Notes under the pieces: model-generated
Told to the model about the DNA's origin: nothing
What the model saw: only the letters and a program-made list of their open reading frames with translations
Databases searched by the model: none
Program-made: the position numbers and the translations under genes
Assembly (NCBI GenBank): GCA_016713425.1
Contig: JADJPE010000005.1
Coordinates: 2,480,001 to 2,544,000, forward strand
DNA: 64,000 nt
DNA from: Deltaproteobacteria bacterium
GTDB taxonomy: Bacteria; Myxococcota; Kuafuiibacteriia; Kuafuiibacteriales; Kuafuiibacteriaceae
Direction of reading: 5' to 3'
Shown here: positions 28,352 through 36,546 of the stretch, piece by piece
How the letters are laid out: each line of letters begins with the position of its first letter
How positions within the stretch are numbered: the first letter of the stretch is position 1

Positions 28352-29953
28352 TCAACCATGTCCGCGAACCCCGCGTCCCCGAATCCGGTGTCTGCAGAAC
28401 CGGACGTCGTAGCTTACTTGGTGGGTGCCTTGGCCGAGCACCAGCTCTACGCGGTCGTCTGCTTCGAGCCGGAGACTCGAGTATGGCCGGCCTTCGGCGA
28501 GTTCCTCGAAGAGCACGGTCGTTGCGCCCCGGGTCAGGTGGCCGTGCGCGTCTCGGGGGAACACGAGATGGATAGCCCCATCTTCGGCAATCCGGATCAA
28601 TCGAAGGCCTGGGTGCCCACCCGACGGGACCGTGTTTCCTCCGGCCGTCGGATGACCGAGCACGTACTGTTCGCCGGGATCGCGAAGCCGCGTCCAAAGC
28701 GGCTTCACGTTCGCACCTCGCCCCGCGATGGCGCGAATCTCGATGCCCTCGAAGCCTCCCCCCTCGTCCTCGCCCTCACCCTGCTCCTCACCCTGCTCCT
28801 CGTGCTCCTCGTCCTCGTTGAGCCCGAATGGTGGAGATGACTCGACATGGGGGGGGCTGCCTCCGTCGAGGGTTGGGCTCGCGGGTGGACTTGGCTTCTC
28901 GAACTCCGAGTGTATGATTTCGAGCGCTTCGTCGCTCGGGGTCAGGAGCCGCGCTGCGTGCATTCTCGGGATGACCGCTTTTTTCACGACCGGGACGACG
29001 GGCTTTGGGGCCGGTTCGGCATCGCCAGTTGGCTTGTCTGGGTCGCCTCGCCAGGGTTGCAGTGCGACCTCGGCGCGTTCGCGGTTTTCGCGCGCATCCA
29101 AGCTCGCGATCAGGACATCGAGATCGCGTGCTCGCTCCGCCAGCTCGGGCGCCAGGGAAGGATAGCGCCGGTCCCCGAGGTCTGTGCGAGGCCGCATGGG
29201 CGGGAGCTCAAGAAGCTGAGATGTGGCATCCACCGACGTATCCGTCGGCTCTGAAGGAAGCGGATTGGGCGCCTCACTACCGGTTCGGCGCCGGACGGCA
29301 TCGAGATACAGTTGACGCACAACGCGCTCGTCTGTCTTGAGCGCGGGCTTGAGGTCGACGACCAGATGTGCGCCCGCTTTCTCGTCGCCGAGCACCGCTT
29401 CGATGCGGGTTGACAGAGCGGCGATGACCGATGGGCTGCGGTCTGGGGTCGGTGGCGTCTGGGCCCGCAGGAGCCGAGCCTTGATCGTGTAGGGGCCGAC
29501 TTGGAGTGTATCGCGGGGCTCGATGGCCAAAGGCTCGACGACTCGGTTGCCGTTGAGGAAGGAACCATTAGAGCTTCTGCGGTCCTCTATGTAGAGATCT
29601 CCGTCGACATGCAGAAGTCGGCAGTGCTGACGAGAAACGGTGTCTGCGTCGAGCCAGAGGTCCGAATCTGGGGACCGCCCGATCTCGATGGCTCTCGATG
29701 CATCAAAGACCTCGATCCCGATGAGCTCCGTGAATCGAAACAGCACAAGCTGTGCGGCAAGGAGGGGCCGAGCCTGTGGCCGCGAACCCCCCCTTCGCCG
29801 TGTGCGGGGTGCGAGAAACGAACGGGGCGCCACGTTTCGGTTCACCAAGAGAGTAGACCCGCCCAGAGGATTTCCCTCCGCGCCCCGCGGTTCCGGGCTT
29901 TCCTGTCTTGTTATCGTCCCATTTCGATCTGCGTTGCTACGAAACGGTGTCAT
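28352..29953 (-). CDS. FHA-domain protein
   Basis: Up to 533 residues. One FHA domain lies at about 75-165, with IEIGRSPDSDLWL, SRQHCRL and RSSNGSFLNG, the residues that hold a phosphothreonine in this family. A long charged linker follows (alpha-helical, with a Glu/Gly-rich run HEEQGEEQGEGEDEGGG), and a C-terminal beta-rich domain that I do not recognise. The FHA fold appears to begin near the GTG at 29746 (LFRFTELIGIEVF), so the first about 69 residues from ATG 29953 may be untranslated. It reads into the ECF sigma gene 29 bp downstream, suggesting one transcript. Confidence 0.8.
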   Translation of the reverse strand: MTPFRSNADRNGTITRQESPEPRGAEGNPLGGSTLLVNRNVAPRSFLAPRTRRRGGSRPQARPLLAAQLVLFRFTELIGIEVFDASRAIEIGRSPDSDLWLDADTVSRQHCRLLHVDGDLYIEDRRSSNGSFLNGNRVVEPLAIEPRDTLQVGPYTIKARLLRAQTPPTPDRSPSVIAALSTRIEAVLGDEKAGAHLVVDLKPALKTDERVVRQLYLDAVRRRTGSEAPNPLPSEPTDTSVDATSQLLELPPMRPRTDLGDRRYPSLAPELAERARDLDVLIASLDARENRERAEVALQPWRGDPDKPTGDAEPAPKPVVPVVKKAVIPRMHAARLLTPSDEALEIIHSEFEKPSPPASPTLDGGSPPHVESSPPFGLNEDEEHEEQGEEQGEGEDEGGGFEGIEIRAIAGRGANVKPLWTRLRDPGEQYVLGHPTAGGNTVPSGGHPGLRLIRIAEDGAIHLVFPRDAHGHLTRGATTVLFEELAEGRPYSSLRLEADDRVELVLGQGTHQVSYDVRFCRHRIRGRGVRGHG

Positions 29954-30075
29954 TGCGACTGCCCGCCATTTCGACGCGGATCAAGGCCGCCCGCGCTCGC
30001 GTACTCGAACGTGCGCTTGCGCTTCAACTTGCGATTGTCTAGCGCCGGCCGAGGAGGCAAGGGAAGAATCGGACG

Positions 30076-30080
30076 GGAGG
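30076..30080 (+). promoter_or_regulatory. Ribosome binding site of the OsmC-family gene
   Basis: GGAGG five bases before ATG 30086. It fixes the start and shows that the 195 upstream codons of open frame are not translated. Confidence 0.8.
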
Positions 30081-30085
30081 CTTGG

Positions 30086-30499
30086 ATGAGTGTGACCATA
30101 ACGTTCGAGTATCTGGGAGCGCTTCGGTGCCGTGCGACGCATGAGCCTTCGGGCTCACACATCGAGACCGACGCGCCGAAAGATAATCGCGGTAAGGGCG
30201 AGGCCTTTTCGCCCACCGATCTGGTGGGTCTGGCCCTGGTTTCATGTGCGGTCACGACCATGGCGATTCGGGCGGATGAAGAGGGGCTCGCGTTCGGGCG
30301 TGCGACGGGGCGCGTTGTCAAAGAGATGACGAGTTCTCCGCCTCGTCGAATTGCCCGGCTCCGCGTCGACATCGTCATGCCCCAGGGGATCGAACCAGCG
30401 CGCCGCGCCTGGTTCGAGCTCATTGGAAGGCGGTGTCCGGTGGCCTTGAGCCTGTCGGACGATCTCGAAGCGGAGCTGCATTTCACCTATCCCGATTGA
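30086..30499 (+). CDS. OsmC/Ohr family protein
   Basis: A 137-residue OsmC-like protein. The two conserved redox cysteines are present: C54 in LVSCAVTTMA and C117 in GRRCPVALSL. The segment GEAFSPTDLVGLALVSC is typical of the family, whose members reduce organic hydroperoxides as head-to-tail dimers. Start ATG 30086 has a strong ribosome site. It stands alone upstream of the phospholipase-D-like gene (67-bp gap, same strand). Confidence 0.92.
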   Translation: MSVTITFEYLGALRCRATHEPSGSHIETDAPKDNRGKGEAFSPTDLVGLALVSCAVTTMAIRADEEGLAFGRATGRVVKEMTSSPPRRIARLRVDIVMPQGIEPARRAWFELIGRRCPVALSLSDDLEAELHFTYPD

Positions 30500-30566
30500 T
30501 GGGCGTACCATCCAGACGCAACGGAGACACGCAGTGACACGATACTCCTCCCGGGAGAGATAAAAC

Positions 30567-32690
30567 GTGTCGCTGTTTCCAAAGGTTACCTACGAATCGG
30601 GGCTCCAGTTCCGACCCGAGATCGTTGGTGACGCAAAACCGAACGATCTGGCCGGCGCGGCCCTCGAAAAATGGCTTCAGGCGGCCTGCGAAGAGCTCGA
30701 ACGCCGCAATATCAAGCTCCGTTTGCCAGGGCGGGAAGCGACGGTTGATCGAGACTATGAAGCGGCGCTGAGGACGTACCTTCACGCCCTCCCTGCCGCC
30801 GATCGCCACGACGCGATCGAGATGCTCGACGATCTGGTCAAAGACCAAGGCGGCTTGAGGCGACCGAGCCTGCTCAGCTTCATCCCGATGTCGGTCGACC
30901 TCACGGACCAAGGCCGCTTGAGCGACAAGTTCAGCCTGAACGATGGCCGCCGAAACTATGGTTCCCTTCTCGAGACGGGGGAGCAGGTTCGATACAAGAA
31001 GACCATCGCCGAGTGGGCGCTCGACAAGGTCGAACAGGCGATCGCCGATAGCGTGATTGCGTCTCTTGAGCATGACGCCGCCGATCGAGGCCTTGAGACG
31101 CTGGGACGTCTGGCCGAGACCGGATCCCTCCGAAAGGTCGTCTACTATCTGCTCAAATTCGCGCGCGCGAGCGACAGTGAGATTGAACGCAATGATCTCG
31201 TGAACCTGCTCGCCGGTTTCGTGGAGGCCGAGCTTCGGCGCAAGGGCACGACCGCCCACTCCTTCGGAATCGCGAACCCTCACTATCCGCGTCGGTTCGA
31301 GACATGGGCGCAGCTTTCGGCTCGCCTTCGGACCGAGTTCGAGCGCGCGCCGAAAGAACTCCCCGTGGCTGAGCGATTGTCGCGACTCGTACGGACCGTG
31401 GAGCTCGATGGATCAGCCTCGAATGAGGGCATCAAGCCGACGGATGGAAACCGGGTGACCGTTCTTGCCGACGGCGATCAAGCCTTCGATGTCCGCATGA
31501 AACTCCTGGAAGGGGCTGAGCACAGCATTCGGCTGATGACGTGGGCGATCTACGATGACAATGCGGGCAACGCCGTGGCCGATGTTCTCGCGCGAAAAGC
31601 CTCGGAAGGGAAGAAGGTTCAGGTGATCGTCGACGGGCAAATTGCCGCGTCCGTGAAGCATCACGAGATGCTCGATCGAATGGCCGCCGCCGGGGTGCAG
31701 GTCGTTCGCGTCCACGAGCCCGACGAGCCCTACTTTGGCAACCATCGCAAGGCCATGCTGGTCGATGATCGAGTGGCGGTCGTCGGGGGTGTGAACATCG
31801 GCGATCCGTATTTTTGGACGGGCGGGCCCGACGAAACGAAGTGGCAAGACTCAGATGATGTCATCGAAGGTCCAGCCGTCGCGGATACGCTGAAGTTGTT
31901 TGCCTCGGTGTGGAATCGCCAAGTTTCGCATCCGCCTCCCGCCCCGGATTCGACGCAGCAGCCGCCCCGCGTGCACGCTGTCTTCCCAAAGATCGCCGCT
32001 TCCGAGATCGATGCGGCGCGCGCCTCGTGCACCCCCGTGACTTCGGGTGAGCGCGTGTGGGTCATCGATCATGCGCCGGGGCGAACCGATCCTGTTACGG
32101 GAGCGACCGAGGCGAACATCCTGAAGACCTACGTGACGCTCATTGAAGCCGCCAAGGACTCCATCGACATCGATCAGGCCTACTTTCTCAGGATGGACCC
32201 CGTTCACGACGCGCTGATCGATGCGCTCAAGCGAGGCGTTCGGGTGCGGATCCTCACGAATGGGCGGCGGAGCATCGATGTGCCGTCGGTCGCCGGGCCG
32301 ATCATGGCCGGCATGCATGAGCTCGAAGCGCTTGGCGCCGAAATCTATCTCAAGCGTGGTCATCCGCACCGCGGTGCGGATGCGGCGGGCGATACCGAGC
32401 ACAGCAAGTTCATGGTGGTCGATGGTCGAAACCCGGTCGAGGGACGGCCGATCTACACCGTGACGGGCAGCTACAATCTGCACTGGCGTTCCTACACGAC
32501 CGAAGGCGAGAACGTGGTGGTGGTCGAGAGCGCGGCCGATGCCCCGGCGAGCGCCGGCCGCACGCACACCGAAATGTTCGAGTCTCGCGTGACGCCGGAT
32601 CGAGCGCGGCGTGTCTCGAGCGAATTTCTTCGTCGGGGAAGCCGAGACTTCATGACTCGATTGATGCTGATCGCGGACGGACAGATCTAA
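30567..32690 (+). CDS. Phospholipase D-like protein with two HKD motifs
   Basis: A 707-residue protein. The C-terminal half holds the two PLD half-sites: H393 in NHRKAMLVDD with GGVNIGDPY after it, and H612 in EHSKFMVVDG followed by TGSYNLHWRS. This arrangement is that of cardiolipin synthases and related phosphatidyltransferases or lipases. No signal peptide or transmembrane helix is seen, unlike ClsA. The N-terminal about 290 residues are helix-rich and match no domain I know. The GTG at 30567 has a GGGAG upstream. Lipid substrate and direction (hydrolysis or transfer) are unknown. Confidence 0.85.
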   Translation: MSLFPKVTYESGLQFRPEIVGDAKPNDLAGAALEKWLQAACEELERRNIKLRLPGREATVDRDYEAALRTYLHALPAADRHDAIEMLDDLVKDQGGLRRPSLLSFIPMSVDLTDQGRLSDKFSLNDGRRNYGSLLETGEQVRYKKTIAEWALDKVEQAIADSVIASLEHDAADRGLETLGRLAETGSLRKVVYYLLKFARASDSEIERNDLVNLLAGFVEAELRRKGTTAHSFGIANPHYPRRFETWAQLSARLRTEFERAPKELPVAERLSRLVRTVELDGSASNEGIKPTDGNRVTVLADGDQAFDVRMKLLEGAEHSIRLMTWAIYDDNAGNAVADVLARKASEGKKVQVIVDGQIAASVKHHEMLDRMAAAGVQVVRVHEPDEPYFGNHRKAMLVDDRVAVVGGVNIGDPYFWTGGPDETKWQDSDDVIEGPAVADTLKLFASVWNRQVSHPPPAPDSTQQPPRVHAVFPKIAASEIDAARASCTPVTSGERVWVIDHAPGRTDPVTGATEANILKTYVTLIEAAKDSIDIDQAYFLRMDPVHDALIDALKRGVRVRILTNGRRSIDVPSVAGPIMAGMHELEALGAEIYLKRGHPHRGADAAGDTEHSKFMVVDGRNPVEGRPIYTVTGSYNLHWRSYTTEGENVVVVESAADAPASAGRTHTEMFESRVTPDRARRVSSEFLRRGSRDFMTRLMLIADGQI

Positions 32691-32954
32691 ACCTCAAACA
32701 AGCGAGAAAACGGGCTCGAGTCTTGCCTACGGCCGTCGCGCATCTTCGTCGGAGGAGCCGCGACGCGCAGCACGAGGATCTCGAAAAGCCTTCCGGTGGT
32801 TCAAGTTGTTTCGTAAGGACACTCGAATTATCGGAAGCTTTTCGATTTTTGATCCGTGAACGGGTTGCGCGACTGCGCACGGACGCGTCCCGCGCCACGC
32901 CGACGCTCCACGCTCCACCTGCGACGATCTACCCGCACGCGCACGCGCACGCGC
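32691..32954. other. Non-coding gap after the phospholipase-D-like gene
   Basis: No gene seen. It holds a 12-bp inverted repeat with one bulged base (arms about 32783-32795 and 32832-32843) and a short run of gcacgc hexamers near 32936-32954. The hexamer run extends to about 32958. Confidence 0.5.
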
Positions 32955-33163
32955 ACGACCCAACGACGACTCGAGGCGGGCGATCAGGCGCGTCAGCATC
33001 GCCAGCAGCGCGCAACAGGTGGTCGGCGACGCTTCGATGACCGCGGGGAATCTTCGCTGCGACCCGAGTCGCTAAATCTCGCGAGCTCGAGAGCAATGCG
33101 ATAGGCATCGAGTTTCTCGTGCGGAAAGGAGCCCCGGCGATCGATTCCCACGCTGTTCGTCAT
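32955..33163 (-). pseudogene. Remnant of a four-helix-bundle (S23/IVP) protein
   Basis: From ATG 33163 the frame reads MTNSVG then FPHEKLDAYRIALELARF, the typical first helix of four-helix-bundle proteins of the 23S rRNA intervening-sequence family, but stops after 56 codons. A second frame reads IPRGHRSVADHLLRAA, matching the second helix, and the third frame reads LLAMLTRLIARLES, like the last helix. So the gene has at least two frame changes and has lost the middle helices. The assignment rests on recalled family consensus, not on a search. Confidence 0.6.
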
Positions 33164-33194
33164 GGCGTGGGCGTGGGCGTGGGCGTCTAAGCCG

Positions 33195-34340
33195 TCATGG
33201 CGTCGAAGTCGAGAGATCGGCCTCGGGCGCGGAAAGAAAAGCGATCACGGCGGTCGTGAGGGCTGCGTGGCCGCGTTCCCGGAACGCGAAATGGCCGAGT
33301 CCCTTCAATATCGTCTCGCGCTTCGACCGTGCGCGCGACAGGTCGCGTAACAAATGCCGAACACTCTGCGCCGTCGACGCCTTGTCTTGGTCGCCGCGGA
33401 GGACGAGGGTGTGCGCCTCGATCCGACGCGCTGACCATACGGGTGCATCGACGCCGTAGATGTCTCGGTACGGTCCGTTGGGCAGACGCAGCTCGCGCTC
33501 GTTCTCGGCGCTGAATCGAAACATCCCAGTGGCGATCTCTTCGAGGACCTCTCGCTCCTCGCGCGCCGCGTCGAAAAACGCGAAGAGCTCACTTTTCGGC
33601 ATCGCACGCCAGGCGCCCTTGGCGATGTGTCGCGATGGCCAGCGACGATCGTAGACCGGTGCGAAAAGAACCAGGCGCCGGATACTCTTGGGATGTCTGG
33701 AAGCGTACATGGCGGCCACATCACATCCCCAAGACCACGCGAAGATGTCTACGGCTTCGACGTTGGATGAACGCTGGGCGAACGCGACAACCGCCCCGAC
33801 ATCAGGCATCGTCTCGGCCGCGCGAACCAGCGGTTGCTTCCCCTCGGGCGGTGTCTTCAGGCCCGGCATCTTCGTCGAACCGCCAAAGCCGCGAACATCG
33901 AGCGCGTAGGTGTCGAATCCCGCGCAAGCCAGGTTGCGCATAAGCGAGTAGTCCTTGTGGCGAAGGTCCCAGATTGCGGAGGATGGCGAGCCCGCGCCGT
34001 GGGTCATCACGACCGCCCCCTTCGGATTCGGTGCGCGGATTCGCATCACGAAGACCTCGAACCCTGGCTCTTGGCTCGGTATGCGCATTTCCTCGCGCTC
34101 GAGGCGCGCCATGTCGCAATCGCTTCGGTTCGGTTTGCCCGCGGCCGGCCGAGACGTTGGGGTCGGTGGCGCCGACTGCGTCGACGGCGCCGATGGCGAG
34201 GATTGCGAGGAGGATTGCGAGGATTGCGAGGATGGCGAGGATGCTGCTGCCGACGCGCAGGATGAGGGTGCGAGGGCGAAGATGAGGCCCAACAGATGGA
34301 CGGTGGCGCCGAGGCCTGCTCCGGCGCGGCAGGCGGTCAT
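33195..34340 (-). CDS. Exported alpha/beta hydrolase
   Basis: A 381-residue hydrolase with an N-terminal signal (VHLLGLIFALAPSSCASAAAS) that could be cut as a lipoprotein (poor lipobox) or by signal peptidase I. A Ser/Gln/Pro linker follows, then the hydrolase fold: THGAGSPSS oxyanion region, nucleophile elbow AWSWGCD (first Gly of GxSxG replaced by Ala), acid in RGDQDKA and histidine in GLGHFAF. Start ATG 34340 overlaps the stop of the thioesterase-like gene by four bases (ATGA), so the pair is translationally coupled. Lipid-ester or thioester chemistry is a reasonable guess from the pairing. Confidence 0.82.
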   Translation of the reverse strand: MTACRAGAGLGATVHLLGLIFALAPSSCASAAASSPSSQSSQSSSQSSPSAPSTQSAPPTPTSRPAAGKPNRSDCDMARLEREEMRIPSQEPGFEVFVMRIRAPNPKGAVVMTHGAGSPSSAIWDLRHKDYSLMRNLACAGFDTYALDVRGFGGSTKMPGLKTPPEGKQPLVRAAETMPDVGAVVAFAQRSSNVEAVDIFAWSWGCDVAAMYASRHPKSIRRLVLFAPVYDRRWPSRHIAKGAWRAMPKSELFAFFDAAREEREVLEEIATGMFRFSAENERELRLPNGPYRDIYGVDAPVWSARRIEAHTLVLRGDQDKASTAQSVRHLLRDLSRARSKRETILKGLGHFAFRERGHAALTTAVIAFLSAPEADLSTSTP

Positions 34341-34891
34341 TGCGAGTCCTTCGAGGACTTCTTCTTGAAAGACCAAGTGAAGGAGAACCGGCAGGCCACC
34401 GAACCATCCGCGAGGCGTCCGATGCTCTTGGCTTCGATGACGACCGCTTCGCCCGTCTCGAGGGTCTGAGTCGCGGCATCAAAAAACGCCGGGCCATCGG
34501 TACAAGTGAAGGTGGTCATGCCTTGCGCCTTCTTTTCGAAAGACGCCGAGAGGCCGATGGGGAGCGCGGAGATGGCTTCGTCGGTACCTTGCGCCGCCAT
34601 GAGTGCCAGCGCGCCGGTCGAGAGCTCTGCGGCCATCGACAGCGCGGCGAAGTAGATCGAGCCGAATGGGTTTCGCGTGCGCCAACCGTAGGGAATCGTG
34701 ACCTCACATGCGTATCCATCGAGACGCTGAATCTTGAGACCGGCGAACGCGGCGAGCGGGAGCTTCGCAACGAGATGTGCGCGGAGGAATGGGGGGGAGG
34801 CGAGCCGTTGCCGGAGCGAACGGGCTCGTGGATGGGAGATGGTGGCGCTCGTCACCTCGTAACAAGAGCCAAAGGCTGGCCGTGCCGTCAA
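34337..34891 (-). CDS. Hotdog-fold thioesterase-like protein (DUF4442/YiiD-like)
   Basis: About 184 residues. The segment IPYGWRTRNPFGSIYFAALS followed by a helix MAAELSTGALALM matches the hotdog-fold layout of DUF4442 and YiiD-C proteins, which act on acyl thioesters or bind acyl groups. No signal peptide, so cytoplasmic. TTG 34891 opens the frame; GTG 34855 is an alternative. It is the first gene of a two-gene unit with the exported hydrolase. Assignment is from motif resemblance only. Confidence 0.72.
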   Translation of the reverse strand: MTARPAFGSCYEVTSATISHPRARSLRQRLASPPFLRAHLVAKLPLAAFAGLKIQRLDGYACEVTIPYGWRTRNPFGSIYFAALSMAAELSTGALALMAAQGTDEAISALPIGLSASFEKKAQGMTTFTCTDGPAFFDAATQTLETGEAVVIEAKSIGRLADGSVACRFSFTWSFKKKSSKDSQ

Positions 34892-34919
34892 CCACGTCCG
34901 GAACGTTTCATGGTACTTA

Positions 34920-35690
34920 GTGGTTGTGTCGAAGGTGGCCTCCAGTTCGGGACTTCAGAGCCGAGCCCTGCTCTTGTTCTCGGCCTTCGTTACGGTGGCG
35001 GCCTGGCAGAGCGAAGTCGGGCGAATGGTTTTCTATCCCTTCACGATCCTGGCGACGTATGCCCACGAGATGGGGCATGGCACGGTCGCGCTCATTCTGG
35101 GGGGATCGTTCGACTCGCTTGAGATGTTCCCCGATGGCTCGGGGCTTGCTCGCTGGCACGGAGACGTGGGCCGTGTGGGCAAGGCCTTGGTTGCGCTCGG
35201 CGGGCTGGTAGGCCCTTCGATCTTGGGCGCGATCGTGCTCATGGCTTCGCGACGGCGGAGCCGAGCGCGCTGGATCCTCGATCTTCTCTCGGTGTCGATG
35301 CTTGCCTCGGTTCTCCTCGTGGTCCGGACGGGCTTTGGCGTGCTTTTCGTGCTCGGGATGGCCGCTGCGCTGTTCTGGTTGGCGCGTGTGGGTGGGGGAC
35401 GGCTGGGGCCGTTCACTTCGCAGTTTGTTGGGGTTCAGCTCTGTATGTCGGTGTTCCGAGATCTCAACTACATGTTCAGCCCGGGCGGGGTCGTGGATGG
35501 CGTCCAGCAGCGTTCGGATTCGTCGGCGATCGCGGATGCCCTAGTGTTCCCGTATTGGTTTTGGGGCGGGGTCGCGGCCCTATTCGCCTTCTTGGCGGCG
35601 ATCGTTGGGGTGTTCGTTGCCCTCCGGCGTGGCCCGGTGGGCGGGGAAGCCGACGACCGCGGCCGAGCGACCCGACACGCGAAGACTTGA
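34920..35690 (+). CDS. M50-like membrane metalloprotease
   Basis: A 256-residue polytopic membrane protein with the zinc motif HEMGH at 49-53 in the second hydrophobic segment (LATYAHEMGHGT), as in M50B-like site-2 protease relatives. About five to six hydrophobic segments follow, one containing DLNYMFSPGG, where the second-ligand region (NxxPxxxxDG-like) of M50 enzymes would lie; here it reads MFSPGGVVDGV. The N-terminal start is uncertain (GTG 34920 or GTG 34926). It diverges from the thioesterase gene with a 28-bp gap and overlaps no neighbour. Substrate unknown. Confidence 0.8.
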   Translation: MVVSKVASSSGLQSRALLLFSAFVTVAAWQSEVGRMVFYPFTILATYAHEMGHGTVALILGGSFDSLEMFPDGSGLARWHGDVGRVGKALVALGGLVGPSILGAIVLMASRRRSRARWILDLLSVSMLASVLLVVRTGFGVLFVLGMAAALFWLARVGGGRLGPFTSQFVGVQLCMSVFRDLNYMFSPGGVVDGVQQRSDSSAIADALVFPYWFWGGVAALFAFLAAIVGVFVALRRGPVGGEADDRGRATRHAKT

Positions 35691-35722
35691 CGGTGCGGTC
35701 GCCGTCGCCCAATGCTGGCCCC

Positions 35723-36433
35723 GTGAATCGATACAGCATGACCGCCGACGATCGCTCGGTTGCGGCCGCAACCCTTGCCGAGCGCTCTGAGTTTATCCAC
35801 CGAACCTATCAACATCTTGCCCTTGCGATCGCCGCCTTCATTGGGATCGAAGCGCTTCTTTTAAGTATTCCGGGGATCGAGTCGTTCATTGCGCCGATGA
35901 TCAGCAGCCGGATCGGATGGCTGGTCGTGCTCGGCGCGTTCATGGGCGTTTCGTACGTGGCCGACCGCTGGGCTTCGACGACGACGAGTCGATCGACGCA
36001 GTACATGGGCCTAGGGCTCTACATCGTGGCCGAGGCCGTCGTTTTCCTGCCGCTCCTCTACTACGCCGCCTACATTGTGGGCGGCGATGTGCTGATCAAA
36101 GCCACGGTGACGACCGGCGTGGTCTTTGGCGGTTTGACCGCGACCGTGCTGCTTTCCAAACGCGATTTTAGCTTTCTGGGCGGGATCTTGCGGGTGGCAG
36201 GCTTCGGGGCCCTGGGGTTGATCGCGGTTAGCCTGATCTTCGGTTTCTCGCTCGGGAGCATCTTTGCCGGGGCGATGGCGGTTTTTGCGGCGGGTACGAT
36301 CGTCTACAGCACCTCCAACGTCCTTCACCGATATCGCCCCGACCAGCACGTCGCGGCCTCGCTTTCGTTGTTCGCGTCTGTTGCGCTGTTGTTTTGGTAC
36401 ATCCTTTCGCTCTTTCTCGGATCCCGCCGCTGA
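35723..36433 (+). CDS. Bax inhibitor-1/YccA family membrane protein
   Basis: A 236-residue protein with seven predicted hydrophobic helices and the family hallmarks: an N-terminal FIHRTYQHLALAIAAFIGIE, then TSRSTQYMGLGLYIVAEAV, TTGVVFGGLTATVLLSKRD and a C-terminal half ending VALLFWYILSLFLGSRR. Members are inner-membrane proteins linked to calcium leak and membrane-protease (FtsH) partners in other bacteria. GTG 35723 is chosen; ATG 35738 is the alternative. It follows the M50-like gene by 32 bp on the same strand, a possible membrane-stress pair. Confidence 0.9.
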   Translation: MNRYSMTADDRSVAAATLAERSEFIHRTYQHLALAIAAFIGIEALLLSIPGIESFIAPMISSRIGWLVVLGAFMGVSYVADRWASTTTSRSTQYMGLGLYIVAEAVVFLPLLYYAAYIVGGDVLIKATVTTGVVFGGLTATVLLSKRDFSFLGGILRVAGFGALGLIAVSLIFGFSLGSIFAGAMAVFAAGTIVYSTSNVLHRYRPDQHVAASLSLFASVALLFWYILSLFLGSRR

Positions 36434-36546
36434 ACACTTGTCCTCACCCACGTTTCGAGCTCCGCTGCGTGCGGGTCTCCTGGTGAATGTCTTGTGACCC
36501 GTTTCGCGCCTTTTGGAACGGGCTATGTTAGGCTCCCCAGCGTCGT

